Assembly (NCBI GenBank): GCA_034101475.1
Contig: JAXEJQ010000157.1
Span: forward strand, 1 to 64,000
DNA from: Limivivens sp034101475
GTDB lineage: Bacteria > Bacillota > Clostridia > Lachnospirales > Lachnospiraceae
DNA: 64,000 nt
Reading direction: 5' to 3'
Shown piece by piece: positions 1 through 9,114 of this stretch. The notes under the pieces were generated by a model. The model saw only the letters and a program-made list of their open reading frames with translations. It had not been told where the DNA came from and did no database searches. Every line of letters begins with the position of its first letter. The stretch's first letter is position 1. Both the position numbers and the translations under genes were made by a program.

Positions 1-319
1 AGGACAGCGTCCCTGTGACAATTGCGAGGCTTCCGTCGGGAGGGCTGCGCTAGCTGCCGCCACCGAGCGTCTGTCTGAGCCGAAGGCACACAAAATATCC
101 GGCATTGAATAGTTTGAGCTGCGTATGCAGCGGGATGTGCCGGAGGCGAGTTTGCGCGAATGGCGGCAAACCGGCGCGCGGCCCGAGCAGGAAACGCAGT
201 CTGTCACAGGACCTGCCTTCGGTTCCCCGCAGCGTCCCGATACGCTCTCGCCGCCAGCCCCACAGACTGCGGTGCGTCTTCCCGCATGCCGCTTTCGCGG
301 CCGCATCCTTTTCCCTCCC
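1..319. repeat. Non-coding, GC-rich quasi-palindromic stretch
   Basis: No open frame here has a ribosome binding site or family resemblance. The stretch contains an imperfect long inverted repeat: CGCAGTCTGT near 197-206 faces ACAGACTGCG near 264-273. The flanks partly match too (GCGAA-GCGGCA elements on both sides, near 157-168 and 285-300). It lies just past the stop codon of the minus-strand CE15-like gene, so it may hold that gene's 3' end structure or a dispersed palindromic element like the one at 35.0-35.2 kb. The left window edge prevents judging what lies beyond. Confidence 0.45.
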
Positions 320-1378
320 TCAAATCTGATGTCTTTCCCTATATGCAAAAAACTGACGCCAGTCATCCCTTCCCAGATAATGGGTCCCCCGGCGCAGATG
401 ATATCCGATCCTTCCCTCATGAAAGGCATCCCCGGGCTCCGGGCGGCGATCGGGAGATACCAGCCCTGTCAGCCCATAGCTTTCATAGGCTTCCCCGGCT
501 GCCGCACAGGAAAGAAATTCGGACCAGGGATCTGCCCAGTCATCTTCTGAGGCACTGGCCACATACAGATATCTGGGAGCCACCAGTCCTGCCAGAAAAT
601 GAGCGTCAAAGGGCAGCTCTTCTTCCTTCCCCGCATACTTTTCCATGTTTCCGCAAAACCAGAACCGGGAACCCTTCTGAGCCAGATTTTCGATTTTCTC
701 CCCCGTTTTTCCCCGAAGCAGAGCGATTCCGCCGGCTCCGGAATCATTGCTGATCACCAGAGAAAAGCGTTCATCCATGGCGCCGGCAAACAGCGCGGTT
801 TTCCCAAGCCTGGAGTGTCCCACAACGGCAATCCGCCTTTCATCCAGCCAGTCCAGCTTCAGCAGAACATCCAGCAGTCTGGAGCCGGCCCAGGCCCAGA
901 TGGCAATTTTCCCCCAGGAATCAAAGGGATTCCGGCGACAGAAGCTCCCGGCTCCGTTTGCGAACTGATCTTCTTTGTCCGGCGCGATTCCCTCATAGTA
1001 CAGACTGGCAACCGCATAGCCATTGTCCAGAATTTCCTCTCCCAGGCCATCCGCAATGGCCGGCGTAAATGTATAGCACAGAAATGCAGGGGGCCTGCAG
1101 ATCCCTTTCGGAACCGTCAGCGTGGCCAGGAAAGAGATATAGGCAAAGGGCGAGCGCACCCGCACCGCAATCTCGTAGGTTGTTCCCTTTCCGCCGAAGC
1201 TGTCTTCCTCCGTCCGGACAATTTCCGATTCATCCGTCAAAGGAAAGTCCGGTTCAAAACCGTAAAATTCTCTTTTCAGCAGCTGCCGGATTTTCTCCCG
1301 CTGTTTTTCTCTTTCCCCGGCCTCCCTGGAAAATCCGATTTTCGGTATCTTTCTTCTGTCCAGTTCTTCCTGTAGCAT
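320..1378 (-). CDS. CE15-like glucuronoyl esterase / alpha-beta hydrolase
   Basis: This is a 352-residue alpha/beta hydrolase resembling carbohydrate esterase family 15, whose members split the ester between lignin alcohols and 4-O-methyl-glucuronate on xylan. The nucleophile elbow GHSRLGK (Ser189) is the bacterial form of the CE15 motif. The acidic residue is probably in the SASEDD segment near 275-280, and the catalytic histidine is probably His333 in GTHY, followed by the typical DDW. No signal peptide is visible, so it should be cytoplasmic, unlike many characterised secreted members. The start has a good site (GAGGAGG, about 7 nt upstream). It follows the GH2 gene by 21 bp and is almost certainly co-transcribed with it. 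Family assignment is fairly secure; the natural ester substrate is inference. Confidence 0.8.
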   Translation of the reverse strand: MLQEELDRRKIPKIGFSREAGEREKQREKIRQLLKREFYGFEPDFPLTDESEIVRTEEDSFGGKGTTYEIAVRVRSPFAYISFLATLTVPKGICRPPAFLCYTFTPAIADGLGEEILDNGYAVASLYYEGIAPDKEDQFANGAGSFCRRNPFDSWGKIAIWAWAGSRLLDVLLKLDWLDERRIAVVGHSRLGKTALFAGAMDERFSLVISNDSGAGGIALLRGKTGEKIENLAQKGSRFWFCGNMEKYAGKEEELPFDAHFLAGLVAPRYLYVASASEDDWADPWSEFLSCAAAGEAYESYGLTGLVSPDRRPEPGDAFHEGRIGYHLRRGTHYLGRDDWRQFFAYRERHQI

Positions 1379-1399
1379 CCTTTTTCCTCCTCACATCAT

Positions 1400-4300
1400 T
1401 CATCCATGATTTTTATTCCCTGCCGCAGAAGGATTTTCCAGACAGTCTGCCAGGAATGCGTCCAGATTGGGATTCACACCCGCTCTGCCCTCAAAAAGCA
1501 GGCTGACCAGTACCATCCGCTCCTCCTCCAGCACTGCCACAAAGGGCAGACGGGGTTTTCTTCCCACACTTCCGTCAAAACCGCCCTTCGCATAGGAATA
1601 AACAGCCGTTTCGGCAGGTTTCGAACATTCAATATAGTTTCTTCCCACAAAATCAATGACATCCGTATCCCGGTTGTAAAGCATACGGAAATGATATTTC
1701 TGATACTCCGGCTCTGCCGCGGCAAAAAAGACCTCCTGACATTTTTTCAGCCGGATTTCCAGACCGCCAAACTCCGTTCGGAAATCCGGTACGTCCGGAA
1801 GCAGCAGTACCAGCTTTCTGCCCTTTTCCCAGAGCTTCCGGGCAACGCAGAGACCTGCCGCTGAAAAATCGCTTACCAGAACCCCACCGGCCCTTTTCTG
1901 ACCGCTGCAGCCGGTGTACGCTTCCCTGCCTTCGCCTTCTCCAATGTCTGCGCGGACCGGCTCCAGACCTGCTGCTTTTGCATACACCGCCGCCTGCTCT
2001 CCGATCACCGTTACACGCCCCCGTGGTTTCCTGGGATACGCCAGGAACTCCCACACTTCCGTATTCAGACAATTTCCCTCTGCATCCATGATGCAGGCTT
2101 CCACCCGCACCGCCGTTTCTTTTTCCACATGCGGAACCCTCACCGGGATCCGGCCCGCACATTTCGCGTAAGCCGCCTGGATCCGGTCCTGTTTTTCCCA
2201 GCAGGATACCGTTCTGCCGTTTACCTTTACCGCTGCCTGAACAGTTACCTCCCGGTCTTCTCCCATGTCATTGAGCAGCCAGCCCTCCACGCAGAGTTCT
2301 TCCCCCTCATATGCATAATAGCGGCCGCACCAGAGATGAACCCGCAGAGGAACCAGACTGTCCTGATAGGCGAAGTACGCGCGCTTCGGTTCCCGCTCAC
2401 AGTCCAGCAGCGTTTTCATCCAGCCCGAGGGCCAGGCATCGATCAGCAGATGGATGGCTGTGTGATTGATGATATCCGCCCTGCGCCGGAAGGCATCCGT
2501 CATAAGTCTGGTGGCGTTGGCCTGATGGATCTGGCTTTCCCGGATCCAGTCCGGAATGGTCTCCTGCTCCTGATACCAGTCTCCCTGAACCGAATGGGTC
2601 TGGGAACGGACAATCCGGTCCGGGAACCAGCTCCCGTCTTCTCTTGGTTCCAGCCATTCCTTCGGATAATATTTTTCCATAATGGGCTGGTTGTCCAGTC
2701 CTTCCGCACCGTATTCACCGCAGCCGCACATCCAGCCGTTCTTAATGGGCGGCAGCCAGCCCTTTAACAGCCTTCCGATGGGCTCCCCGTGGTTGGTGTA
2801 CCACATAGTATAGGTATGGAAATCCGGCATGCCTTCCTTTGTGGGCGCATCGTAATCCCCTTCCACGTTTTTCACCACCCGGTCCGGATTTTCCGTGTAA
2901 ATGGCCTTTCTGGCCGCCGCGAAAAAGGCTTCCAGCTCATCCCGCAGCAGATCCCGGTGTCCTTTCACCGCATAGCGTCTGGAATATTTGTCATTGGGAT
3001 CATTGGTCCTGCGGATACACATGGGCTCATTGATCAGCGTCACCATAGCCGAAGACACATGGCCGCGGATCAGATGCTCCATTTCCACCGTCTGCCGGAT
3101 CGCCTCCGCAAACTGGTTTCTGCGCAGGAAGCCAAACAGCGGAAAATCACACTGGTGGAACATGCCCAGCATATCAAAATAATCGTAAATTTCCTCCTGA
3201 ACCGGACGCTGGGTTATGCGGTAATAATTCATATGGCACATTTTGGCGATGAGAATGTCGTCCACAAGCTGATCCGGATCCCCCCGCATCACACACTGCT
3301 GAAGATGCCCCATCTCATTGGCTCCCCGCAGCACACAGGGGTGATTGTTCAGATAGAATTTCCCTTTGGGAGACGCAGACTCGTCACTGACAAACTTCTT
3401 CATGCCGAAATTTCCCACCCGGGCGGATAGTTCCCCATCCTTTCCCAGCAGCCGCACCACGGCCCCGTAGAGCCAGGGTGTATCCGGTTCCCAGAGACGG
3501 TAACCCGTCAGGCGGATTTTAAACCGATACTCATTTTTTCCCACGCCGATATAAGGCGCCTCCACGGTCAGGCTTCCGATTTCCGCTCCCTCAAAATTCC
3601 GGGGCAGCGCACGGATTTCCAGAGAACACCCCTCTGCCACCTCTTCTGTATAATTCATCACACCGATCCGGATCTCCGAATAGTCCGAATCAATATCCGG
3701 CCGTACAAAAAGATCCGTAAGATACAACGCCGGACGGCATTCCAGGGTCACCTTTCCAAAAATCCCGGCTCCCGCAGGGCAGTGATGCCAGCCGGTCTGC
3801 GGATCATCCCAGCCCGGCCCGGTGGCGGCATAAAGCTTGTCCCCGTCCAGAATCGGACCGATGCCCAGAGTCGGCAGGTCATTCTGACATTCCACATACA
3901 GCTCATTGTCCTGCTCCAGCCAGTCTGTCACATCAAACTCAAAGGGAGCAAAAAACCCCTCGTGGCTGCCCACAAAGTTTCCATTCAGATATACCCGGGC
4001 AATATAATCCACACACTGGAAGCGCAGAATGATCCGCTCATCCTCCCGGTGAGGAAGAGCCTCAAACCAGGTCCGGTAATAGCCTCTCCAGCGGCCTTCC
4101 TCCCCTCCCGGCCCCCGGTAATCCGGAATCTTCACGGTCTCCCAGGCCACATCCTCCGCATCCCTTTTTGAGAAAACCTCATGCTTTTTCAGATATCGGA
4201 ACTCAAATTCGCTGATCTCCCGGCACTGCCGCAGGTTCTGCACCTCCGGCAGGTGATTCTCCAGGAAGGGACGCCAGGTCCGGCGCATCTTTTCCAGCTC

Positions 4301-4486
4301 CTCATGAAATTCCGCCCTTCGTTCCTCAAAGGTCTGATCCTGGGGAAATACCAGATTTTCCGGGAAGGAACCGGTTTCCCGGAAAACCTCCCGGCAGGCC
4401 TGTCTGGGCTCTACCTCCTGATCCTCTGCTCCTATGGGATGCTTCGTCATTGCAATCTCCTGAAAAAAATCTTCTGCCGCCATCAT
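1400..4486 (-). CDS. Glycoside hydrolase family 2 protein (beta-galactosidase/beta-glucuronidase type)
   Basis: This 1028-residue protein has the GH2 layout: an N-terminal sugar-binding jelly-roll domain (VYLNGNFVG and FDVTDWL, about 165-190), an immunoglobulin-like domain, a central TIM barrel, and about 330 further C-terminal residues. The acid/base is Glu487 in LINEP and the probable nucleophile is Glu591 in CGEYGAEG. It has no signal peptide, so it probably acts on imported oligosaccharides. Start: AAAGGCGG lies a few nt before tandem ATG codons. It heads a two-gene operon with the CE15-like esterase, suggesting joint attack on a glucuronate- or galactose-containing plant oligosaccharide. 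The exact glycosidic specificity cannot be read from the sequence. Confidence 0.88.
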   Translation of the reverse strand: MMAAEDFFQEIAMTKHPIGAEDQEVEPRQACREVFRETGSFPENLVFPQDQTFEERRAEFHEELEKMRRTWRPFLENHLPEVQNLRQCREISEFEFRYLKKHEVFSKRDAEDVAWETVKIPDYRGPGGEEGRWRGYYRTWFEALPHREDERIILRFQCVDYIARVYLNGNFVGSHEGFFAPFEFDVTDWLEQDNELYVECQNDLPTLGIGPILDGDKLYAATGPGWDDPQTGWHHCPAGAGIFGKVTLECRPALYLTDLFVRPDIDSDYSEIRIGVMNYTEEVAEGCSLEIRALPRNFEGAEIGSLTVEAPYIGVGKNEYRFKIRLTGYRLWEPDTPWLYGAVVRLLGKDGELSARVGNFGMKKFVSDESASPKGKFYLNNHPCVLRGANEMGHLQQCVMRGDPDQLVDDILIAKMCHMNYYRITQRPVQEEIYDYFDMLGMFHQCDFPLFGFLRRNQFAEAIRQTVEMEHLIRGHVSSAMVTLINEPMCIRRTNDPNDKYSRRYAVKGHRDLLRDELEAFFAAARKAIYTENPDRVVKNVEGDYDAPTKEGMPDFHTYTMWYTNHGEPIGRLLKGWLPPIKNGWMCGCGEYGAEGLDNQPIMEKYYPKEWLEPREDGSWFPDRIVRSQTHSVQGDWYQEQETIPDWIRESQIHQANATRLMTDAFRRRADIINHTAIHLLIDAWPSGWMKTLLDCEREPKRAYFAYQDSLVPLRVHLWCGRYYAYEGEELCVEGWLLNDMGEDREVTVQAAVKVNGRTVSCWEKQDRIQAAYAKCAGRIPVRVPHVEKETAVRVEACIMDAEGNCLNTEVWEFLAYPRKPRGRVTVIGEQAAVYAKAAGLEPVRADIGEGEGREAYTGCSGQKRAGGVLVSDFSAAGLCVARKLWEKGRKLVLLLPDVPDFRTEFGGLEIRLKKCQEVFFAAAEPEYQKYHFRMLYNRDTDVIDFVGRNYIECSKPAETAVYSYAKGGFDGSVGRKPRLPFVAVLEEERMVLVSLLFEGRAGVNPNLDAFLADCLENPSAAGNKNHG

Positions 4487-4533
4487 TTTCCGCCTTTCTC
4501 TGTTTTAAGGAAGGTTTCTGTGATTCTCTCAAG

Positions 4534-4562
4534 AACATACCACAGAACCCCTTCAAAAACAA
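4534..4562 (-). promoter_or_regulatory. Promoter of the GH2-CE15 operon
   Basis: Read on the minus strand, TTGTTT (4562-4557) and TATGTT (4539-4534) are separated by 17 bp. They lie about 50 bp upstream of the GH2 start. Confidence 0.5.
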
Positions 4563-4586
4563 GTTTTTCTCTTTTCTGCTGTTCCA

Positions 4587-4642
4587 GTATACAAATATTT
4601 TTCTCAGAATTCTTTTATACAAATTCTATTTTTTTGTATAAA
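4587..4642. promoter_or_regulatory. Operator-like repeats upstream of the GH2 promoter
   Basis: TATACAAAT occurs at 4588-4596 and 4616-4624. The reverse form TTTGTATAAA at 4633-4642 makes a 10-bp perfect dyad with TTTATACAAA at 4614-4623. The position just upstream of the -35 box suits an activator. No adjacent regulator gene identifies the protein. Confidence 0.45.
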
Positions 4643-4690
4643 TTCAAGCATTTCCGAAACCGGAAGAACCTCCTTAAAGCGTATCCTGAA

Positions 4691-4724
4691 AAAAAGAAAG
4701 CAGCTCTTTCACTGCTTTCTTTTT
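4691..4724 (-). terminator. Terminator after the first MATE gene
   Basis: A 13-bp stem (AAAAAGAAAGCAG against CTGCTTTCTTTTT) with an 8-nt loop gives a T-rich tail in the minus direction. It begins 28 bp past the MATE stop codon. Confidence 0.75.
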
Positions 4725-4751
4725 AACGCGGACTGTGGTACAGCCCCTGGT

Positions 4752-6182
4752 TTACTCAGAAACAGCACGCTTCTGAAAAAGCCTTTTCTCTCTTCGGACC
4801 ACCAGAATCCCTGCCAGAATCGCCACCGCGGCAACGGAAACATTGCTGACCATCATCACAATTCCCACGCTTTCCTGGCCGACATTCGTAAAATTCTGCA
4901 GAAACCACAGCACCGGAACCCGGAAGACAAAAACCCGGCTCATGCTGATCAGCAGCGCCACCTTCGTCTCCCCCAGTCCGTACAGCAGAGCCATCACGGA
5001 AGCGTTGATCCCCAGAGGTACAAATCCCAGAGCCTCGTATCGGAAAATGATCTGAATCAGCTCCTGGAATTCCGGATCATTCTCCGCAAAGGCCCAGCTG
5101 ATCTGGGGCAGAAAGCCCATAGCCAGGAAATAAGCCAGAAGCCCCGCCGCCACATTGTAGACCAGCACGGCCCGAAAAGCCTCCAGAGCCCGTTTTAGAC
5201 TGCCCGCTCCCACATTCTGGCTGATAATGGAAGCCGCCCCCTCCTGAAAACCGTTCTGGGGAGCCGCCGCAAACCCTCCCAGATTGTTGGAAATCCCCAG
5301 GGCTCCCACTGTAAGCACGCCGTAAAGCGCGCTCATGGCACTGACCATCAGCTTTCCAAGAGAAAACAGGGCCCGCTCGGCGATCAGCGGAATGGACTGG
5401 GCAATCATGGGAACGGTGATATCCCATTTCCAGGTAATATACTTCAGGGAGAAGCCAAAGGCGTTTTTCTCCTGATTCATTCGGCAAAACGCAATGGCGG
5501 TGAGCATCGCCTGGGCAATTACCGTGGCCAGCGATATGGTAACCACATTTCCGTGAAGACCATAGACGAACAGCGCCGTCAGGCTGGTTTTTGTCAGGAT
5601 CACCAGAATGTTCAGCTTCATAATCAGCTTTGTCTCGCCCCTGGCCCGCTCAATGGCAATATAAACATTGTTGAAAAAGGTAAACACCATTCCCAGAAGC
5701 TGAACCTGAAAATACCTTCTGCCCTCGGCAATCAGCTCCTGAGGCGTCTGTGCCATCCGCAGAATCAGGTCGGCAAAGGGAATTAAAAGGACAATCACCG
5801 CCGAAAGCAGTCCGCACATGGCATACAGCGTATTGACCCTCCGTTTGACCAGGTCATAGTCCCCTTTTCCGTATGCCTCGCTGACCTTCAGGCTGGCGCC
5901 TGCTGCCAGGCCGCCTCCCACCGCGGAAATGATCGAATTGATCTGTACCAGATAGGCCACTGCCGATACCGTTGTTGATCCGATATGGGAGGCAATCATC
6001 GTGTCCAGTACTCCGAATACGGTCCCGAGACAGTGATACAGACACAGCGGCAGCGTCACCTGCCAGACCACCTTCCACATATTTCCATGCAGCGCAAACT
6101 CCCGGAACTCCTGATCCTTTTTGGATATCTGCGTTTCCCCCTGGGAGATTCCACCCGCTGTCTGTGTTTCTCCACCAGTCAT
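4752..6182 (-). CDS. MATE family efflux transporter
   Basis: A roughly 476-residue, 12-helix membrane protein of the MATE family (DinF/NorM-like), which exports drugs or metabolites in exchange for cations. Typical features are the early GTVFGVLDTMIASHIG helix, a SEAYGKGDY loop, and a repeated GLGETK-type loop in the second half. The in-frame ATG at 6203 has no ribosome binding site and itself overlaps AAGGGAG. The ATG at 6182, 10 nt past that site, is therefore the likelier start. It is divergent from the response regulator at 6431. The exported substrate is unknown. Confidence 0.9.
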   Translation of the reverse strand: MTGGETQTAGGISQGETQISKKDQEFREFALHGNMWKVVWQVTLPLCLYHCLGTVFGVLDTMIASHIGSTTVSAVAYLVQINSIISAVGGGLAAGASLKVSEAYGKGDYDLVKRRVNTLYAMCGLLSAVIVLLIPFADLILRMAQTPQELIAEGRRYFQVQLLGMVFTFFNNVYIAIERARGETKLIMKLNILVILTKTSLTALFVYGLHGNVVTISLATVIAQAMLTAIAFCRMNQEKNAFGFSLKYITWKWDITVPMIAQSIPLIAERALFSLGKLMVSAMSALYGVLTVGALGISNNLGGFAAAPQNGFQEGAASIISQNVGAGSLKRALEAFRAVLVYNVAAGLLAYFLAMGFLPQISWAFAENDPEFQELIQIIFRYEALGFVPLGINASVMALLYGLGETKVALLISMSRVFVFRVPVLWFLQNFTNVGQESVGIVMMVSNVSVAAVAILAGILVVRREKRLFQKRAVSE

Positions 6183-6301
6183 TTTTTTCCATCTCCCTTG
6201 CATTTTTTTAATTCTGTGTTATTCTGGTACAGTAAAAAATAAATGACCGGCATAACCCACATGAATACCTTACTGTTTCGATGAGGATGCTTTTTCCGGT
6301 G

Positions 6302-6357
6302 TGCATGGTAAAAAACCCAGGCGTAGCAGGCTGCGCCGAGGATTTTTGCCATGTGCA
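6302..6357. repeat. Nested palindromic element in the MATE / response-regulator intergenic region
   Basis: The outer arms TGCATGGTAAAAA (6302-6314) and TTTTTGCCATGTGCA (6343-6357) pair imperfectly. They enclose GGCGTAGC / GCTGCGCC (6320-6337). The T-rich flanks could terminate transcription, but no gene ends here, so a dispersed palindrome is likelier. The rest of 6204-6430 shows no convincing promoter. Confidence 0.45.
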
Positions 6358-6430
6358 ATCAGAAAAACAGGCAGGCGATATGGCTGGTTATTTATGATTC
6401 ACTGTACAAGTCTGAAAAGGAATCGATCGT

Positions 6431-7942
6431 ATGTACCAAGCTGTTATTGTAGATGACGAACCCTTCGTAGTCGAAGGAATCAAAACCGCCATTGACTGGT
6501 CCGGTTTTAATTTTGAACTGAGTCTGTGCACCACAGACCCCTGTCAGGCGCTGGAATTCTGTGAAAATCATCCGGTGGACCTGCTGGTCACGGATATTTC
6601 CATGCCCCAGCTGGACGGCATTGAACTCATCCGCAGAGTCCGGGAAGCCAATCCCCTGACCTCGATTCTGGTGCTTTCCGCCTATGACAATTTCGAATAT
6701 GTCCGCTCGGCCATGCGTCACGGAGCGGAAAACTACCTGCTGAAGCCTCTGGATCCCGATGAGCTGATGGAATCCATCAGCCGGATTGCGGGCCATATTC
6801 ATGAACGCTTTGAGCTTTCCGGAACCTATGGTTCCACCATGCTCACCTTCCGCAGCAATTTTATCGAAAACTGGGTAAAGGGTTCCCTCAGCGAGGATGA
6901 ATTTCTCACCAGAGCCCAGATGCTTGGCGTGAACCTTTATCTGAATAATTATACGGTATTTCTCTTCTCCGCGCCCCCATCCCTGTATCAGGGCAAGGAA
7001 AAGATGTCCCTGCTTTTTGATTACCTGCTTTCCCTGCTGGTCGGAAATTACATCAGTCATTTTTATTTCGAATCTCCCACAACGCTGGTGTGTATCATCA
7101 GCAGCGCGGATCCGGCACGCCCGGTGAAAAACCTCCTCGTTCAGCTTGAAAAAGCCCGGTACAAACTGAATTTTCCCTATTTCACCTCCGTAGGCATCAC
7201 GGCGGACAATTATGAGGATGTCAGTACAAGCTACCGAAGCGCCTCCAAGTTTCTCTTCCTGCAGTACAGTTCCCTGACCGGGATCGTGGCAGAGGACCTG
7301 GATCTGACCATGGCGGCTGCCAGCACCATCGAACGGGATTACCTGAAAGTCTCCTGTGACCTTTACCTGCAGCAGCTTCACAGGCTCTTTCTCTCCCTTC
7401 CGGAGTCCCGATACCGTGCCTTCGTCCTGACCGTACTGAACTGGGGAATTTTCCAGACCTCACCGGAAGAAATTCCCGAAGACAGCCTGGTCGGACTTCT
7501 GAAAGAGCTGCCCGCCCCCGGTACCGGTCAGGAAGCGGTTTTATCCTATCTGGATACCTTTGTCAGCGCCTGCTACAGCATCCACGCAAAAAAGCAGGCA
7601 GCCCAGACGGCCACCTACCCTTACGTGGATACCGTCATAGAAGCTGTCCACGACTTCTCGGATAAAGATATTTCTCTGAAAACTCTTGCTGCCAGGCTGA
7701 ATATGCATCCTTCGTACCTGGGAAATATTTTCCATCAGCAGACCGGCTACTATTTCAGCGATTACCTCAATGAAGAACGCCTGAAATACGCCGCCGGCCT
7801 GATGAAGGATACGGATATGAAACTGAAGGATATCGTAGACCGGGCCGGATTTTCCAGCCAGACCTACTTTAACCGGCAGTTTCGCCGCAAATACGGGGTC
7901 TCCCCCAATGTCTACCGCAGAGAAGTCAAATTCAAAAATTAG
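6431..7942 (+). CDS. Response regulator, REC plus AraC-type DNA-binding domain (YesN-like), orphan
   Basis: A 503-residue regulator. Residues 1-125 form a receiver domain with the acid pair Asp8/Asp9, phospho-acceptor Asp55 in VTDISMPQ and the conserved lysine in YLLKPLD. A long middle part has no named domain. The last ~100 residues carry two AraC helix-turn-helix motifs (ISLKTLAARLNMHPSYLGNIF and the GFSSQTYFNRQFRRKYGVSP segment). AAAGGAA about 11 nt upstream supports the start. No histidine kinase or transporter lies next to it, so its partner is elsewhere in the genome. It ends with a 4-bp convergent overlap with the next gene. Confidence 0.9.
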   Translation: MYQAVIVDDEPFVVEGIKTAIDWSGFNFELSLCTTDPCQALEFCENHPVDLLVTDISMPQLDGIELIRRVREANPLTSILVLSAYDNFEYVRSAMRHGAENYLLKPLDPDELMESISRIAGHIHERFELSGTYGSTMLTFRSNFIENWVKGSLSEDEFLTRAQMLGVNLYLNNYTVFLFSAPPSLYQGKEKMSLLFDYLLSLLVGNYISHFYFESPTTLVCIISSADPARPVKNLLVQLEKARYKLNFPYFTSVGITADNYEDVSTSYRSASKFLFLQYSSLTGIVAEDLDLTMAAASTIERDYLKVSCDLYLQQLHRLFLSLPESRYRAFVLTVLNWGIFQTSPEEIPEDSLVGLLKELPAPGTGQEAVLSYLDTFVSACYSIHAKKQAAQTATYPYVDTVIEAVHDFSDKDISLKTLAARLNMHPSYLGNIFHQQTGYYFSDYLNEERLKYAAGLMKDTDMKLKDIVDRAGFSSQTYFNRQFRRKYGVSPNVYRREVKFKN

Positions 7943-9051
7943 AAGGTACCCTTCACATCACTCCAGTTTTTCTCCGCATAATCCATGAGCTCCTGTGCCT
8001 GCTCCAGCGGCATATCATTGAAGAACAGGTACAGGCCTCTGGAACCGTATTTCTTCACAATCCGGTCGGTGTTGCGCAGCCAGTCCTTGAACTCACCGGA
8101 ATATACCTTTACCCAAAGCTGCTTTCCGGCCGCCCGGGCCTTGTCATAGATCACATCCCACTGCTCCAGCGTGCCGTCCGGGCCTGCATCTCCGCTGGTC
8201 CACTGGAGGGCATCAATACCTTCAACCTCCATCAGGGCATCCATGTGCTTGATGGCATCCGGTCCGTCCAGATGATACAGCACATGATCAAGAGACCGGG
8301 TGGCCTGCTTCAGGGAATCCAGCACAAAGGTCCGGAAATAATCCGGGGACAGCAGCGCAGAGAAATCGCACTGCAGCTTCTGGGTCTTGCCGCTTCCGAA
8401 AATCTGGAAAACGGTGTAGGCGCTTCCGCCCTCATACTGTGCGTATTTATAAAAGGCATCATAATACTGCTGGTAGCAGTTGGTTACCTGCTGCACCCGC
8501 TTAAGGACCTCTTCCTCATCATCCAGCATATCATACAGCAGATTCATGGCACCACGCAGTGATGCCAGCACATCCACATTTTCCATCAGATCCGGAATGG
8601 CGATGGGGAAATCATCACCGATGAGCTTTTTGCACTTGTCAAAGAGATCAATATGCATTTTAAACCATTTGTTATTCGGGTCAAATTTCAGCTCCGGATA
8701 ATCTGCCCAGTCTTCCACACATTCCCCAAACCACACGGTGTTGGGCTGCCACTGGATCTCGCTGCCCAGATAGGCTGCCACAGAACCCGGGCCGAAATCC
8801 GCGTTCAGGTTCGGGAAGCTCTCCCCAAGGAACTCATGGGTCTCACAGTAGTAACGGTATCTGCGCACGATGCTCTCCGGATCCGTGTATTTTTCCTCCA
8901 GACTTTTGGACTTAATCTCAGGAGGCAGCGCAAAGGGATAATATCCCGGCTTCACACCTGTGACACGCATAATCGGCCGTCCGGTGTTCTCTCCTTTCCA
9001 GTAATCTTCAAACCGCTGTTTTGTGGCTTCCCAGTCTTTCTTATACTGCAT
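7939..9051 (-). CDS. UroD-fold protein (uroporphyrinogen decarboxylase / corrinoid methyltransferase superfamily)
   Basis: This 370-residue protein belongs to the URO-D superfamily, which includes heme-pathway decarboxylases and the MtaA/CmuA methyltransferases. Where zinc methyltransferases carry H-x-C-G, this one has YHLDGPDA, and no later metal-ligand cysteine is visible. Neither zinc-methyltransferase nor decarboxylase chemistry can therefore be assumed. GGGAGGA precedes the ATG. It lies 63 bp downstream of the nucleoside hydrolase gene and is probably in the same LacI-regulated transcript. Nearby genes concern sugars, not heme, so a sugar- or methyl-related role is likelier. One of four such paralogues in this window. 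Confidence 0.8.
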   Translation of the reverse strand: MQYKKDWEATKQRFEDYWKGENTGRPIMRVTGVKPGYYPFALPPEIKSKSLEEKYTDPESIVRRYRYYCETHEFLGESFPNLNADFGPGSVAAYLGSEIQWQPNTVWFGECVEDWADYPELKFDPNNKWFKMHIDLFDKCKKLIGDDFPIAIPDLMENVDVLASLRGAMNLLYDMLDDEEEVLKRVQQVTNCYQQYYDAFYKYAQYEGGSAYTVFQIFGSGKTQKLQCDFSALLSPDYFRTFVLDSLKQATRSLDHVLYHLDGPDAIKHMDALMEVEGIDALQWTSGDAGPDGTLEQWDVIYDKARAAGKQLWVKVYSGEFKDWLRNTDRIVKKYGSRGLYLFFNDMPLEQAQELMDYAEKNWSDVKGTF

Positions 9052-9082
9052 CTGTTCTTCCTCCCATTATGATTGCTCCGGT

Positions 9083-9097
9083 ATTCACTCTGTGAAT
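9083..9097. other. Small hairpin between nucleoside hydrolase and UroD-fold genes
   Basis: ATTCAC / GTGAAT with a 3-nt loop lies in the intercistronic gap, about 30 nt before the UroD-fold start. There is no T-run, so it is more likely an RNA-processing or stability element than a terminator. Confidence 0.3.
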
Positions 9098-9114
9098 CCT
9101 GACTTTTCTTTACT

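Noticed and set aside
105..753. Three overlapping plus-strand open frames near the left edge
   Set aside because: Proline/arginine-rich translations with no family resemblance and no ribosome binding site. They overlap the clear CE15-like gene on the other strand and the palindromic region.
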